NCBI RefSeq assembly: GCF_003352185.1
Contig: NZ_CP029608.1
Span: forward strand, 1,364,001 to 1,428,000
Length of the DNA stretch: 64,000 nt
DNA from: Pseudomonas kribbensis
Lineage (GTDB): Bacteria > Pseudomonadota > Gammaproteobacteria > Pseudomonadales > Pseudomonadaceae
Direction of reading: 5' to 3'
Positions 57,311-64,000 of this stretch are shown here, in pieces. Position 1 is the stretch's first letter. The number at the start of each line of letters is the position of its first letter. The translations under genes and the position numbers were made by a program. A model generated the notes under the pieces. That model was given only the letters and a program-made list of their open reading frames with translations, was not told the origin of the DNA and did not search any database.

Positions 57311-57942
57311 CGGACCAGACACCGCGTCCGACCCTGCTGCCGGCCAACAGCTCGGCGCTGGAACGGGCGCTCGATATCGGCTTCGGCACCTTGCTTGACC
57401 GCATAGCGCCGCCGTTTCCCGAATTGATGAACCCAAGCGCTACGCCGGTCGCGTTCCTGCCGTATCTCGCCGCGGATCGCGGCGTGGCCGAATGGAGCAC
57501 CGACGCACCGGAGGCGGAAAAGCGCCTGACTGTCGAACTGGCGTGGCCCACTGCGCGCCAGGCCGGCACTCGCAAGGCGCTGGAGAACGCCGCCAAGGGA
57601 TTGCAACTAAGGCCGGAAGTCCGCGCCTGGTACGAACAGACACCGCCCGGCGAACCCTACAGTTTTTCCGTGCGGGCCTTCAGCGAACAACCCTACAGCG
57701 AAGAAATCGACGCCCGTCTCGACCGACGCCTGGCCGATGCCAAGAGCGAGCGGGACGTGCTGTCGGTGTCGGTCGGCCTCAGCGCCTTTGGCTCTCATGT
57801 GATCGGCGCCGCGACCTTCTGCGGCGAACTGACCACGGTCTATCCGGTGTTCCTCGAAGGCCTCGAAACCTCCGGTGAAGCCTTCATGGCGGCCGGTCTC
57901 TACACCGTCGAAACATCCACTATTTATCCTCAGGGGGCCTGA
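57307..57942 (+). CDS. Tail protein I (baseplate-fibre connector)
   Basis: 211 residues from ATG 57307 inside the gene J stop (ATGA). P2 gpI features are LLPANSSALERALDIGFGTLLDRI near the N-terminus and FLPYLAADRGVAEWSTDAPEAEKR. It should anchor the tail fibre to the baseplate. The tail fibre gene begins at the next base after its stop. Confidence 0.87.
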   Translation: MTDQTPRPTLLPANSSALERALDIGFGTLLDRIAPPFPELMNPSATPVAFLPYLAADRGVAEWSTDAPEAEKRLTVELAWPTARQAGTRKALENAAKGLQLRPEVRAWYEQTPPGEPYSFSVRAFSEQPYSEEIDARLDRRLADAKSERDVLSVSVGLSAFGSHVIGAATFCGELTTVYPVFLEGLETSGEAFMAAGLYTVETSTIYPQGA

Positions 57943-60900
57943 ATGGCTGACTATTACACCCTGCTCACCAACGCAGGGATTGCCTACGAAACCGCCTGCA
58001 AGGCCGCGGGCGTACCGATCAAGCTGACGCAGATTTCCGTCGGTGATGGCGGCGGCGCGGTCTACAACCCGGCCGCGACAGCTACCGCGCTCAAGCGCGA
58101 AGTCTGGCGCGGACCGCTCAATGCGCTGTTCCAGGACGAGAAAAATCCGAGCTGGCTGCTTGCCGAAGTGACCATTCCGCCGGATGTCGGCGGCTGGTAC
58201 GTGCGTGAAGCCGGGCTGTGGACCGACACCGGCATTCTCTACGCCATCGTCAAATACCCGGAGTCGTTCAAACCGGTTCTGGCCACGTCCGGCTCGGGCA
58301 AAGAGTTCTACATCCGCTCGATTTTCGAAACCAGCAATGCCTCGCTGGTGACGCTGCTGATCGATGACACTGTGGTCAAGGCCACTCGCGCCTGGGTCAT
58401 GAGCTACCTCGCCGAAGAACTCGGCAAACTCGATGGCAAGCAATCGGTGCGCGTCGCCGCCACCGCCAACGTGGTGTTGAACGGTGCGCAGCAGATTGAC
58501 GGCGTTGCCGTGATTGCCGGCGACCGCGTGTTGCTGCCGAACCAGACCCTGGCGAAAGACAACGGCCTGTGGATCGTCGCCAACGGTGACTGGGTGCGGG
58601 CCAGCGATGCCAACGTCAGCGCCAAGGTCACACCGGGCCTGACGGTGATGGTGGAAGAGGGCACGCTCAACGGCGATTCGCTGTGGCACCTGACCACCAA
58701 CGCACCGATCACCCTCGGCACCACAGCGCTGACATTCAAGATGCTCGCGGGGCGTACCGGGATTGCCGCCGGGACTTACAAAAGTCTGAGCGTCGACGAA
58801 TATGGCCGTGCAACGGCCGGCTCGAATCCCGACACGCTGGCCGGGTTCGGCATCAAGGACTCCTACACCAAGGCTGAAGTCGAAGCGCTGATCGCCAAGG
58901 CCTCGGCGTTGCCGGTGGGGTCGATTGTGGCGTTCCCTGTCGATACGCCGCCACCGGGTTTTCTGGAGCTGGACAACAGCGTCAAGAGCAGCGCGACTTA
59001 CCCGGACTTGAGCGCTTATCTGGGCGGCAAGTTCAACAAGGGGGATGAGGGCGTCGGGAATTTCCGGTTGCCGGAAGCGCGCGGGGAGTTCTTGCGGGGT
59101 TGGGATCATGGGCGTGGGGTGGATGCCGGGCGTGGTGTAGGCAGTCGGCAGAAAGGTTCGCTCTCTGGTTATGACGCGGATTCGAACGGTCTCAGTGCCG
59201 CGATGGGGATGGGGTCAGCAAGTGGTAGCAAGGCTGACGATTTTGGGCTGGATGCATATTCAGCATCAGGGAATGCGTACTCCGTAACGATGGGTTACGC
59301 CACTTTGATTGGTTCCAGTACACCGAGCGATCTGTACGCTGGCATTGTCAGACCACGCAACATCGCCGTCATGTGGTGCATCAAAGCCTGGAACGCCCCG
59401 ATCAATCAGGGAAATATCGATGTAGCTGCACTGGTCAAGGAAGTCTCCCGCTTGGGATCTGCCGTTCCGGTGGGTGCTGTCATGGCGTTCCCGACGGGGA
59501 TCGTGCCGCCAGGTTTTCTTGAGCTGGATGGCAGTGTGCAAAACATTGCGACTTACCCGGATCTGGCGGCTTACCTGGGAACAACATTCAACAAGGGCGA
59601 TGAAGGAGTTGGTAACTTTCGGTTGCCGGAATCGCGTGGTGAGTTCCTGCGTGGCTGGGATCATGGTCGTGGTGTGGATAGCGGGCGAAATTTTGGCACG
59701 TATCAGGCTGACGATTTCAAGGCGCACAATCATCCGCCGGCAAATAATCGTCCGGGCTTCATGACTAATGAGTTTCCAACGGTTCAGGCATATCACGCAG
59801 CCGCTTCGGGGGGACCTCAATCCTACTCGGGTGAAGGGCAACAGATTGCTACGACGGGTAACCGGGGAGGCACGGAAACCCGCCCCCGCAACCTCGCCGT
59901 CATGTGGTGCATCAAGGCCTGGAACGCGCCGATCAATCAGGGAAACATCGACGTCGCCGCACTGGCCGCCGAGCTGGAGAAAATGAAATCGGCGGTACCG
60001 GTGGGCGCCCTGATGCCATTCCCGGCTGGCGTAGTGCCGCCCGGCTATCTGGAAGCGGACGGCAGTCTGTTTCAGGACGCGCTCTATCCGCACCTTGCTG
60101 CGCACCTGAGCAAGAAATTCAACATCACCGGTGACGATGCGAGCTATACGCGGCTACCAGATACCCGCGGCGAATTCCTGCGGGGCTGGGATCACAACCG
60201 CGGTATCGATCCTGGCCGAACGGTGGGCAGTTGGCAAAAAGGTTCAGGTCATAGTTTTGACCAAGGCGCATCAGCCGGGATAGTGGGGGATCGAACGCCT
60301 AGCACTGATGCGGTGGTTGGCCGTGCGGACTTGGGGTATGACCCGGCAGCGCTGTCGGATTACCCCGTGGCACAAAATATGTCGGCTTCCGGCATTGGCG
60401 CTCCCATTACGAGTGCTGGTGAAATTTCTTTCGGTTCGACCCGCCCGCGCAACTTGGCGGTGATGTGGTGCATCAAGGCCTGGATCACACCGGTTAACCA
60501 GGGAACGATTGATATCGCCGCGCTTGAGCAGCGGGTGATTAGAAACGAGTTTGGCCGCCTTCTGAATATTCAGAAATTCACGGATAACGGCACCTACATT
60601 CCGACGCCGGGGATGAAGAAGGTGCGGATTCGAATTGTGGGCGCTGGTGCAGGATCTGGCGGTGCGTCTGCTACGGCAGCTGGCCAAGTCTCAGCGTCTG
60701 GTGGTGGCGCGGCTGGTGGCTATGCGGAGGCGTTACTGACGGCAGCGGATATTGGCGCGAGTCAGTCGGTAATCGTAGGGCTCGGCGGGATCGCAGGAAC
60801 CGCTTCAGGCACAACAGGAACCGGTGGTGGTACAGGCGGCGCCTCATCGGTGGGGGCTCTGTTATCTGCCCCCGGTGGGCTGGGGTCAATCTTTTCCATT

Positions 60901-61212
60901 GCTGTTCCGACATCAGGTTATGCCTTGTACGTAGGCGGTTATCCGGGGGCGCCCGCCTCGGGGGGCAACTTGCTCAACATGCCCGGGGCACCTGGAGCTC
61001 CAGGCATATCCGTCAATGGTTCGACGTTGGCTGGCCATGGCGGTAGCGGGGCGCTTGGTGCGGGTGGAAGCGGCTACGGTATCGGCGCACCGATTCAGGT
61101 CGGTACAGGATACGGGGGCGGTGCTGGTGGTGTGGCCAACGGCCAGTCCAGTGCAGCTCGTAATGGCGCGCCGGGAGCTGGTGGTGTTGTTATTTTCGAG
61201 GAATACGCCTGA
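57943..61212 (+). CDS. Tail fibre protein with three tandem collar modules
   Basis: 1089 residues. The N-terminal 150 residues (MADYYTLLTNAGIAYE..., GGWYVREAGLW) are the conserved tail-attachment domain of P2-type fibres. A shaft follows (about 150-320). Three collar-like modules start near residues 322, 507 and 684, each with PPGFLELDGS, YPDLAAYLG, FNKGDEGVGNFRLPE, RGEFLRGWDHGRG, a variable stretch, and RPRNLAVMWCIKAWNAPINQG. The last 180 residues are glycine-rich (VGAGAGSGGA...), a common receptor-binding tip. It determines the target strain range. The variable parts have lower GC than the scaffold. Its stop overlaps the chaperone gene start. Confidence 0.9.
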   Translation: MADYYTLLTNAGIAYETACKAAGVPIKLTQISVGDGGGAVYNPAATATALKREVWRGPLNALFQDEKNPSWLLAEVTIPPDVGGWYVREAGLWTDTGILYAIVKYPESFKPVLATSGSGKEFYIRSIFETSNASLVTLLIDDTVVKATRAWVMSYLAEELGKLDGKQSVRVAATANVVLNGAQQIDGVAVIAGDRVLLPNQTLAKDNGLWIVANGDWVRASDANVSAKVTPGLTVMVEEGTLNGDSLWHLTTNAPITLGTTALTFKMLAGRTGIAAGTYKSLSVDEYGRATAGSNPDTLAGFGIKDSYTKAEVEALIAKASALPVGSIVAFPVDTPPPGFLELDNSVKSSATYPDLSAYLGGKFNKGDEGVGNFRLPEARGEFLRGWDHGRGVDAGRGVGSRQKGSLSGYDADSNGLSAAMGMGSASGSKADDFGLDAYSASGNAYSVTMGYATLIGSSTPSDLYAGIVRPRNIAVMWCIKAWNAPINQGNIDVAALVKEVSRLGSAVPVGAVMAFPTGIVPPGFLELDGSVQNIATYPDLAAYLGTTFNKGDEGVGNFRLPESRGEFLRGWDHGRGVDSGRNFGTYQADDFKAHNHPPANNRPGFMTNEFPTVQAYHAAASGGPQSYSGEGQQIATTGNRGGTETRPRNLAVMWCIKAWNAPINQGNIDVAALAAELEKMKSAVPVGALMPFPAGVVPPGYLEADGSLFQDALYPHLAAHLSKKFNITGDDASYTRLPDTRGEFLRGWDHNRGIDPGRTVGSWQKGSGHSFDQGASAGIVGDRTPSTDAVVGRADLGYDPAALSDYPVAQNMSASGIGAPITSAGEISFGSTRPRNLAVMWCIKAWITPVNQGTIDIAALEQRVIRNEFGRLLNIQKFTDNGTYIPTPGMKKVRIRIVGAGAGSGGASATAAGQVSASGGGAAGGYAEALLTAADIGASQSVIVGLGGIAGTASGTTGTGGGTGGASSVGALLSAPGGLGSIFSIAVPTSGYALYVGGYPGAPASGGNLLNMPGAPGAPGISVNGSTLAGHGGSGALGAGGSGYGIGAPIQVGTGYGGGAGGVANGQSSAARNGAPGAGGVVIFEEYA
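58907..60498 (+). repeat. Three tandem collar-module repeats in the tail fibre gene
   Basis: Periods of about 554 and 531 nt. The first and last parts of each unit are strongly alike at DNA level (for example the ATGTGGTGCATCAA segment at about 59371, 59902 and 60463). The stretch between GRG/GR-x-x-GS and RPRN differs completely in each unit. Confidence 0.85.
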
Positions 61213-61748
61213 TGAAGAAGTACGCACTCCTGTACATGGGCAAGGCTGCCCAGCTGTTCGAAACCGACGGCGACATAAAGACAATGTTTCACCCGGACAT
61301 GATCTGGATCGAATGCCCCAACGAGGTCGAGGAAGGCTGGCTGTATGACGGCAAGCAGTTTGCGCCACCGGGGGTTCCGGTCGAGTCGCTGGATGAACTC
61401 AAGGCATCGGTGGCGGATGAGCGCTTCGTGCGTGAGGGTGTTGGCATCGTCGTCGACGGCCTGAACATCGAAACAACCCGCGACAGCCAGGCGCTGATCG
61501 CCAGTACTGGCCTATCGGCTATCCTCGATCCGGAATACCGCTGCAATTTCAAAACAGCGAAGGGATTCGTCGAGATTGGCGCTGCGCAAATCATCGAAAT
61601 TGCGAAAGCCGTGCGAGCACACGTGCAGGCCTGCTTTGACCGCGAGCTGACGTTGTTACGTGCAATCGAGACCGGCGAATATCGCGACGAAATGCTTGCC
61701 GAAGGCTGGCCGGATTCATTGTCGCCCGATACCGCAAATCTCAAATAA
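61212..61748 (+). CDS. Tail fibre assembly chaperone
   Basis: 178 residues, starting one base inside the fibre gene. The N-terminal MKKYALLYMGKAAQLFETDGDIK...W.YDGKQFAPP module (1-57) is shared with the three small genes upstream of the holin. The C-terminal part, with LSAILDPEYRCNFKTAKGFVEIGAAQI, resembles the DUF4376-type domain seen behind many fibre genes. It should help the fibre trimer fold. Confidence 0.82.
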   Translation: MKKYALLYMGKAAQLFETDGDIKTMFHPDMIWIECPNEVEEGWLYDGKQFAPPGVPVESLDELKASVADERFVREGVGIVVDGLNIETTRDSQALIASTGLSAILDPEYRCNFKTAKGFVEIGAAQIIEIAKAVRAHVQACFDRELTLLRAIETGEYRDEMLAEGWPDSLSPDTANLK

Positions 61749-61776
61749 ACGCCCCGCACCCCGGGGCGTTTTCTTT
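61748..61776 (+). terminator. Terminator after the fibre chaperone
   Basis: ACGCCCCG and CGGGGCGT with a 5-nt loop, then TTTCTTT, directly after the chaperone stop. Termination here would split fibre genes from sheath and tube. Confidence 0.82.
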
Positions 61777-61801
61777 CCCCCAAAAAAACTCAACACCCGC
61801 C

Positions 61802-61830
61802 AAGCCCCTCCCCACGAGGGGCTTTCCCGT
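61802..61830 (+). terminator. Second hairpin before the sheath unit
   Basis: AAGCCCCTC and GAGGGGCTT with loop CCCAC and a short T/C tail, 18 bp before the small gene's ATG region. With the preceding hairpin it forms a double barrier or attenuator. Confidence 0.6.
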
Positions 61831-61847
61831 TTATGGAGAAACGAAAA

Positions 61848-62033
61848 ATGGCAACCCGCCAAACCTACACCGTGCTCGTTCCATTCCCCACCGGCGGTGG
61901 GCACTGGTCGAGCGTCGGCCAGGAACTCGATCTGCTCGATGTCGAGGCCAGTGCCCTGCACAGCGCCGGTCGACTGGAGCTGAAAACACCTACCACCAAG
62001 GCCGTGAAGGCCGCTGCCAAGAAGGCTGACTGA
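61848..62033 (+). CDS. Small tailocin protein preceding the sheath
   Basis: 61 residues from ATG 61848 with GGAG upstream; Lys/Ala-rich C-terminal tail (KAVKAAAKKAD). Small proteins of this size stand directly before the sheath gene in Mu-like and related contractile tails (DUF2635-type), but I cannot assign it to a family. It is 2 bp before the sheath gene. Confidence 0.6.
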   Translation: MATRQTYTVLVPFPTGGGHWSSVGQELDLLDVEASALHSAGRLELKTPTTKAVKAAAKKAD

Positions 62034-62035
62034 AT

Positions 62036-63202
62036 ATGGCTGAGGTTCTGAACTTCGAGCACAACGGCATTACCGTCAATGCCACCGAATCCCCCGAGGC
62101 CATGGGTGGCCTGGGTGACAACGTCATCGGTCTGGTCGGCACCGCGCCGAAAGCCGATCCGCTGATTCCGCGCAACGCACCGTTTCGCATCAACAGCTTT
62201 ACCACCCACGCGCTGCTCGATCCGACCGGCGCGGAAGAGGGCACCCTGTACCACGCGGTTTACCAGATCCTCAAAGTGGTCAAGGTGCCGGTGTACGTGG
62301 TGATCGTCGAAGCGGGCGCGACCCCGGCCGACACCGTCAACGCAGTGATCGGCGGCATCGAGCCAGCCACCGGCCGCAAACTCGGTCTGGCGGCACTGGG
62401 TAGCGTCCCGGAAGACCTGACCATCATCGGCGCGCCGGGCTTCACCGGCACCAAGGCTGTAGCCAGTGAGTTCGCCTCGTTCGGCAAGCGCATCAAGGCC
62501 CGTGTGGTGCTGGACGGCAAGGACGCTTCGGTCGCTGACCAGGTGACTTACAGCCAGGAACTGGGCGGCGCCGACCTCGGTTTCGACCGTTGTCTGGTGG
62601 TGCACAACATGCCCGCCGTGTACTCGAAAGCGGCGAAGAAAAACGTCTTCCTCGCGCCATCCAGTCTGGCAATCGCCGCGCTGGCCAAGGTCAAGCAATG
62701 GGAAAGCCCGGGCAACCAGGTGACCTACGCCGAAGACGTGTCCCGGGTCGTTGAGTACAACATCCTCGACACCTCCACCGAAGGCGATCTGCTCAACCGC
62801 TACGGCGTCAGCTACTACGCCCGCACCATCCTTGGCGGCTTCTCGCTGCTGGGCAACCGCTCGATCACCGGCAAGTTCATCAGCTACGTCGGTCTGGAAG
62901 ATGCCATCAGCCGCAAGCTGGTGAAGGCCGGCCAGAAAGCCATGGCCAAGAACCTGACCAAGTCGTTCATGGATCAGGAAGTCAAACGCATCAACGACTG
63001 GCTGCAGACCCTGGTCGCCGACGAAACCATTCCCGGCGGCAGCGTGTATCTGCACCCGGAACTCAACAGCGTCGAGAAGTACAAGAACGGCACCTGGTAC
63101 GTGGTCATCGACTACGGCCGCTACGCGCCGAACGAACACATGGTTTATCAACTCAACGCCCGCGATGAAATCATCGAGCAGTTCCTGGAGGACGTTCTCT
63201 AA
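62036..63202 (+). CDS. Contractile tail sheath protein
   Basis: 388 residues with the sheath pattern: VIGLVGTAPKADPLIPRNAPFRINSF near the N-terminus, a central variable domain with GKRIKARVVLDG, AALAKVKQWESPGNQ, and the C-terminal handshake region (SFMDQEVKRINDWLQTLVADETIPGG, VIDYGRYAPNEHMVYQL). It contracts to drive the tube through the target envelope. Its stop overlaps the tube gene start. Confidence 0.92.
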   Translation: MAEVLNFEHNGITVNATESPEAMGGLGDNVIGLVGTAPKADPLIPRNAPFRINSFTTHALLDPTGAEEGTLYHAVYQILKVVKVPVYVVIVEAGATPADTVNAVIGGIEPATGRKLGLAALGSVPEDLTIIGAPGFTGTKAVASEFASFGKRIKARVVLDGKDASVADQVTYSQELGGADLGFDRCLVVHNMPAVYSKAAKKNVFLAPSSLAIAALAKVKQWESPGNQVTYAEDVSRVVEYNILDTSTEGDLLNRYGVSYYARTILGGFSLLGNRSITGKFISYVGLEDAISRKLVKAGQKAMAKNLTKSFMDQEVKRINDWLQTLVADETIPGGSVYLHPELNSVEKYKNGTWYVVIDYGRYAPNEHMVYQLNARDEIIEQFLEDVL

Positions 63203-63708
63203 TGTTTACCAACCGCGTAAGACAGGCCATCGCGGCCACCCTGCAAGGCCTGCCGCTGTCGGCGACCGTGGAGGAATTCACTCCGCCGAAAATCGATTTC
63301 GATATGGAAAGCATGGCGGGCGGGCGCTTCATCGTCGAGGAAATGGCCAAGAGTGCCAAGCCGCTGAATGCCACGCTCAAGCTGCAAGGCACCGGCGCTG
63401 AAGTGCTGCTGGCGATGGGCGTGAAACTGGGCGACGACATTCTGCTGAACGTGCGTGAGGCCGGTCAGGATCAGGACGGCAACACCTGGTTCACCTATCA
63501 CACCATTGGCGGCAAGCTCAAAACCCTGGGTGAAGAAGCAATCAAAATGGGTAGCAAAGCCCTGACGACGCTTGAGTTCTCCTGCCGCACCTACAACCGC
63601 CTGGAAAACGGCATTCCGGTGATCGACATCGACGTGCGTACCCAGAAGTTCGTGCTCAGCGGCGTCGACATCCTTGGTGATGCCCGTCGTGCGGTGCTGA
63701 TGCCGTAA
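63202..63708 (+). CDS. Tail tube protein
   Basis: 168 residues of the P2 gpFII family, polymerising into the inner tube. Typical segments are the start with FTPPKIDFDMESMAGGRF, a middle LKLQGTGAEVLLAMG and the C-terminal ISGVDILGD-like end (LSGVDILGDARRAVLMP). Shares one base with the sheath stop. Confidence 0.92.
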   Translation: MFTNRVRQAIAATLQGLPLSATVEEFTPPKIDFDMESMAGGRFIVEEMAKSAKPLNATLKLQGTGAEVLLAMGVKLGDDILLNVREAGQDQDGNTWFTYHTIGGKLKTLGEEAIKMGSKALTTLEFSCRTYNRLENGIPVIDIDVRTQKFVLSGVDILGDARRAVLMP

Positions 63709-63788
63709 GGCTTTTTGGCGACCGTGCACAAACCCTGCGGGCGTTCATGCCCGCAGGGATCTTCAAGAACACCCAAGGAATTCCTTTC

Positions 63789-64000
63789 ATGTCGTGGATG
63801 CCACCCAAGCATGACCTGCTCTCGCCGATCACCGGCGACGACGGCTCGCAGATCGAATCGATCCAGCTCAAACCCCTGTTCTACGCCGCCCAGAAAGAAG
63901 CGCTGGAACGCGCCGGCGACGATGAAGACGATCAGTTCTTCGAGCTGGCGCTGCTGGCCACTGGGATGTCGGTCAAGGAACTCGACCAGCTCAAGCGCCC
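63789..64000 (+). CDS. Tail assembly protein (gpE type), 5' part only
   Basis: The first 70 residues, cut by the window edge. Sequence MSWMPPKHDLLSPITGDDGSQIESIQLKPLFYAAQ and position right after the tube fit the P2 gpE-type tail assembly chaperone, which in many phages has a frameshifted second product; the shift site is not within view. Confidence 0.72.
   Translation, partial: MSWMPPKHDLLSPITGDDGSQIESIQLKPLFYAAQKEALERAGDDEDDQFFELALLATGMSVKELDQLKR

Noticed and set aside
51452..64000. Complete prophage
   Set aside because: No integrase, capsid, portal or terminase genes are visible and the gene order follows R-type tailocins; final exclusion needs the sequence beyond 64000.

Overview
The window is a Pseudomonas chromosome segment, most likely from the P. 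fluorescens group. The housekeeping genes are GC-rich. Their order (map-glnD-dapC divergent from rpsB-tsf-pyrH-frr-uppS-cdsA-dxr-rseP-bamA-skp-lpxD-fabZ-lpxA-lpxB-rnhB-dnaE-accA-tilS-pyrG-kdsA-eno-ftsB-ispD, then frmA-fghA, ispF-truD-surE-pcm-nlpD-rpoS-rsmZ-fdxA-mutS) is the one I know from pseudomonads. A Pseudomonas-type REP pair and an rsmZ regulatory RNA agree with this.

Region 1 (1 to about 5.8 kb) is AT-rich and foreign. It holds four tightly coupled genes on the minus strand: three large tyrosine-recombinase-like proteins and a small coiled-coil protein. This is the layout of the ginABCD module of GInt islands and resembles Tn554 tnpABC. The operon abuts a Na+/H+ antiporter gene that has lost its 5' end, so the window shows one end of a genomic island inserted in that gene. 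Next come an accessory astacin-like metalloprotease gene and the minus-strand operon map-glnD-dapC.

Region 2 (13.1-31.6 kb) is the translation, isoprenoid, envelope and lipid A super-cluster: ribosomal S2 and EF-Ts, UMP kinase, ribosome recycling, undecaprenyl-PP synthesis, CDP-DAG synthesis, MEP pathway, RseP protease, BamA and Skp, lipid A first steps and FabZ, then RNase HII and DNA polymerase III alpha. Region 3 (31.7-39.5 kb) continues with accA, tilS, pyrG, kdsA, eno, ftsB and ispD. Region 4 (39.4-42.5 kb) is the glutathione-dependent formaldehyde detoxification locus (frmA, fghA) with its divergent LysR regulator. Region 5 (42.5-51.3 kb) runs from ispF to rpoS, followed by rsmZ with its GacA box, fdxA and mutS.

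Region 6 (51.4 kb to the end) is an R-type tailocin (phage-tail bacteriocin) cluster next to mutS, a known location for such clusters in P. fluorescens. It starts with a PrtR-like, LexA-fold repressor with an intact Ser-Lys dyad and an Ala-Gly cleavage site. A strong promoter overlapped by palindromic operator-like sites then precedes a structured, apparently non-coding leader of about 285 nt that ends in an intrinsic terminator. Three small paralogous tail-fibre-assembly-like genes follow, each bounded by a related hairpin. After them come holin, an R-pyocin-type conserved protein, baseplate V, W, J and I, a long tail fibre with three tandem collar modules, its chaperone, a small protein, sheath, tube and the start of the tail assembly chaperone. 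No capsid, terminase or integrase gene is visible, but the cluster runs off the window.

The least explained parts are the promoter, leader RNA and hairpin-bounded chaperone array of the tailocin, and the GInt-type recombinase trio with one apparently degenerate recombinase.
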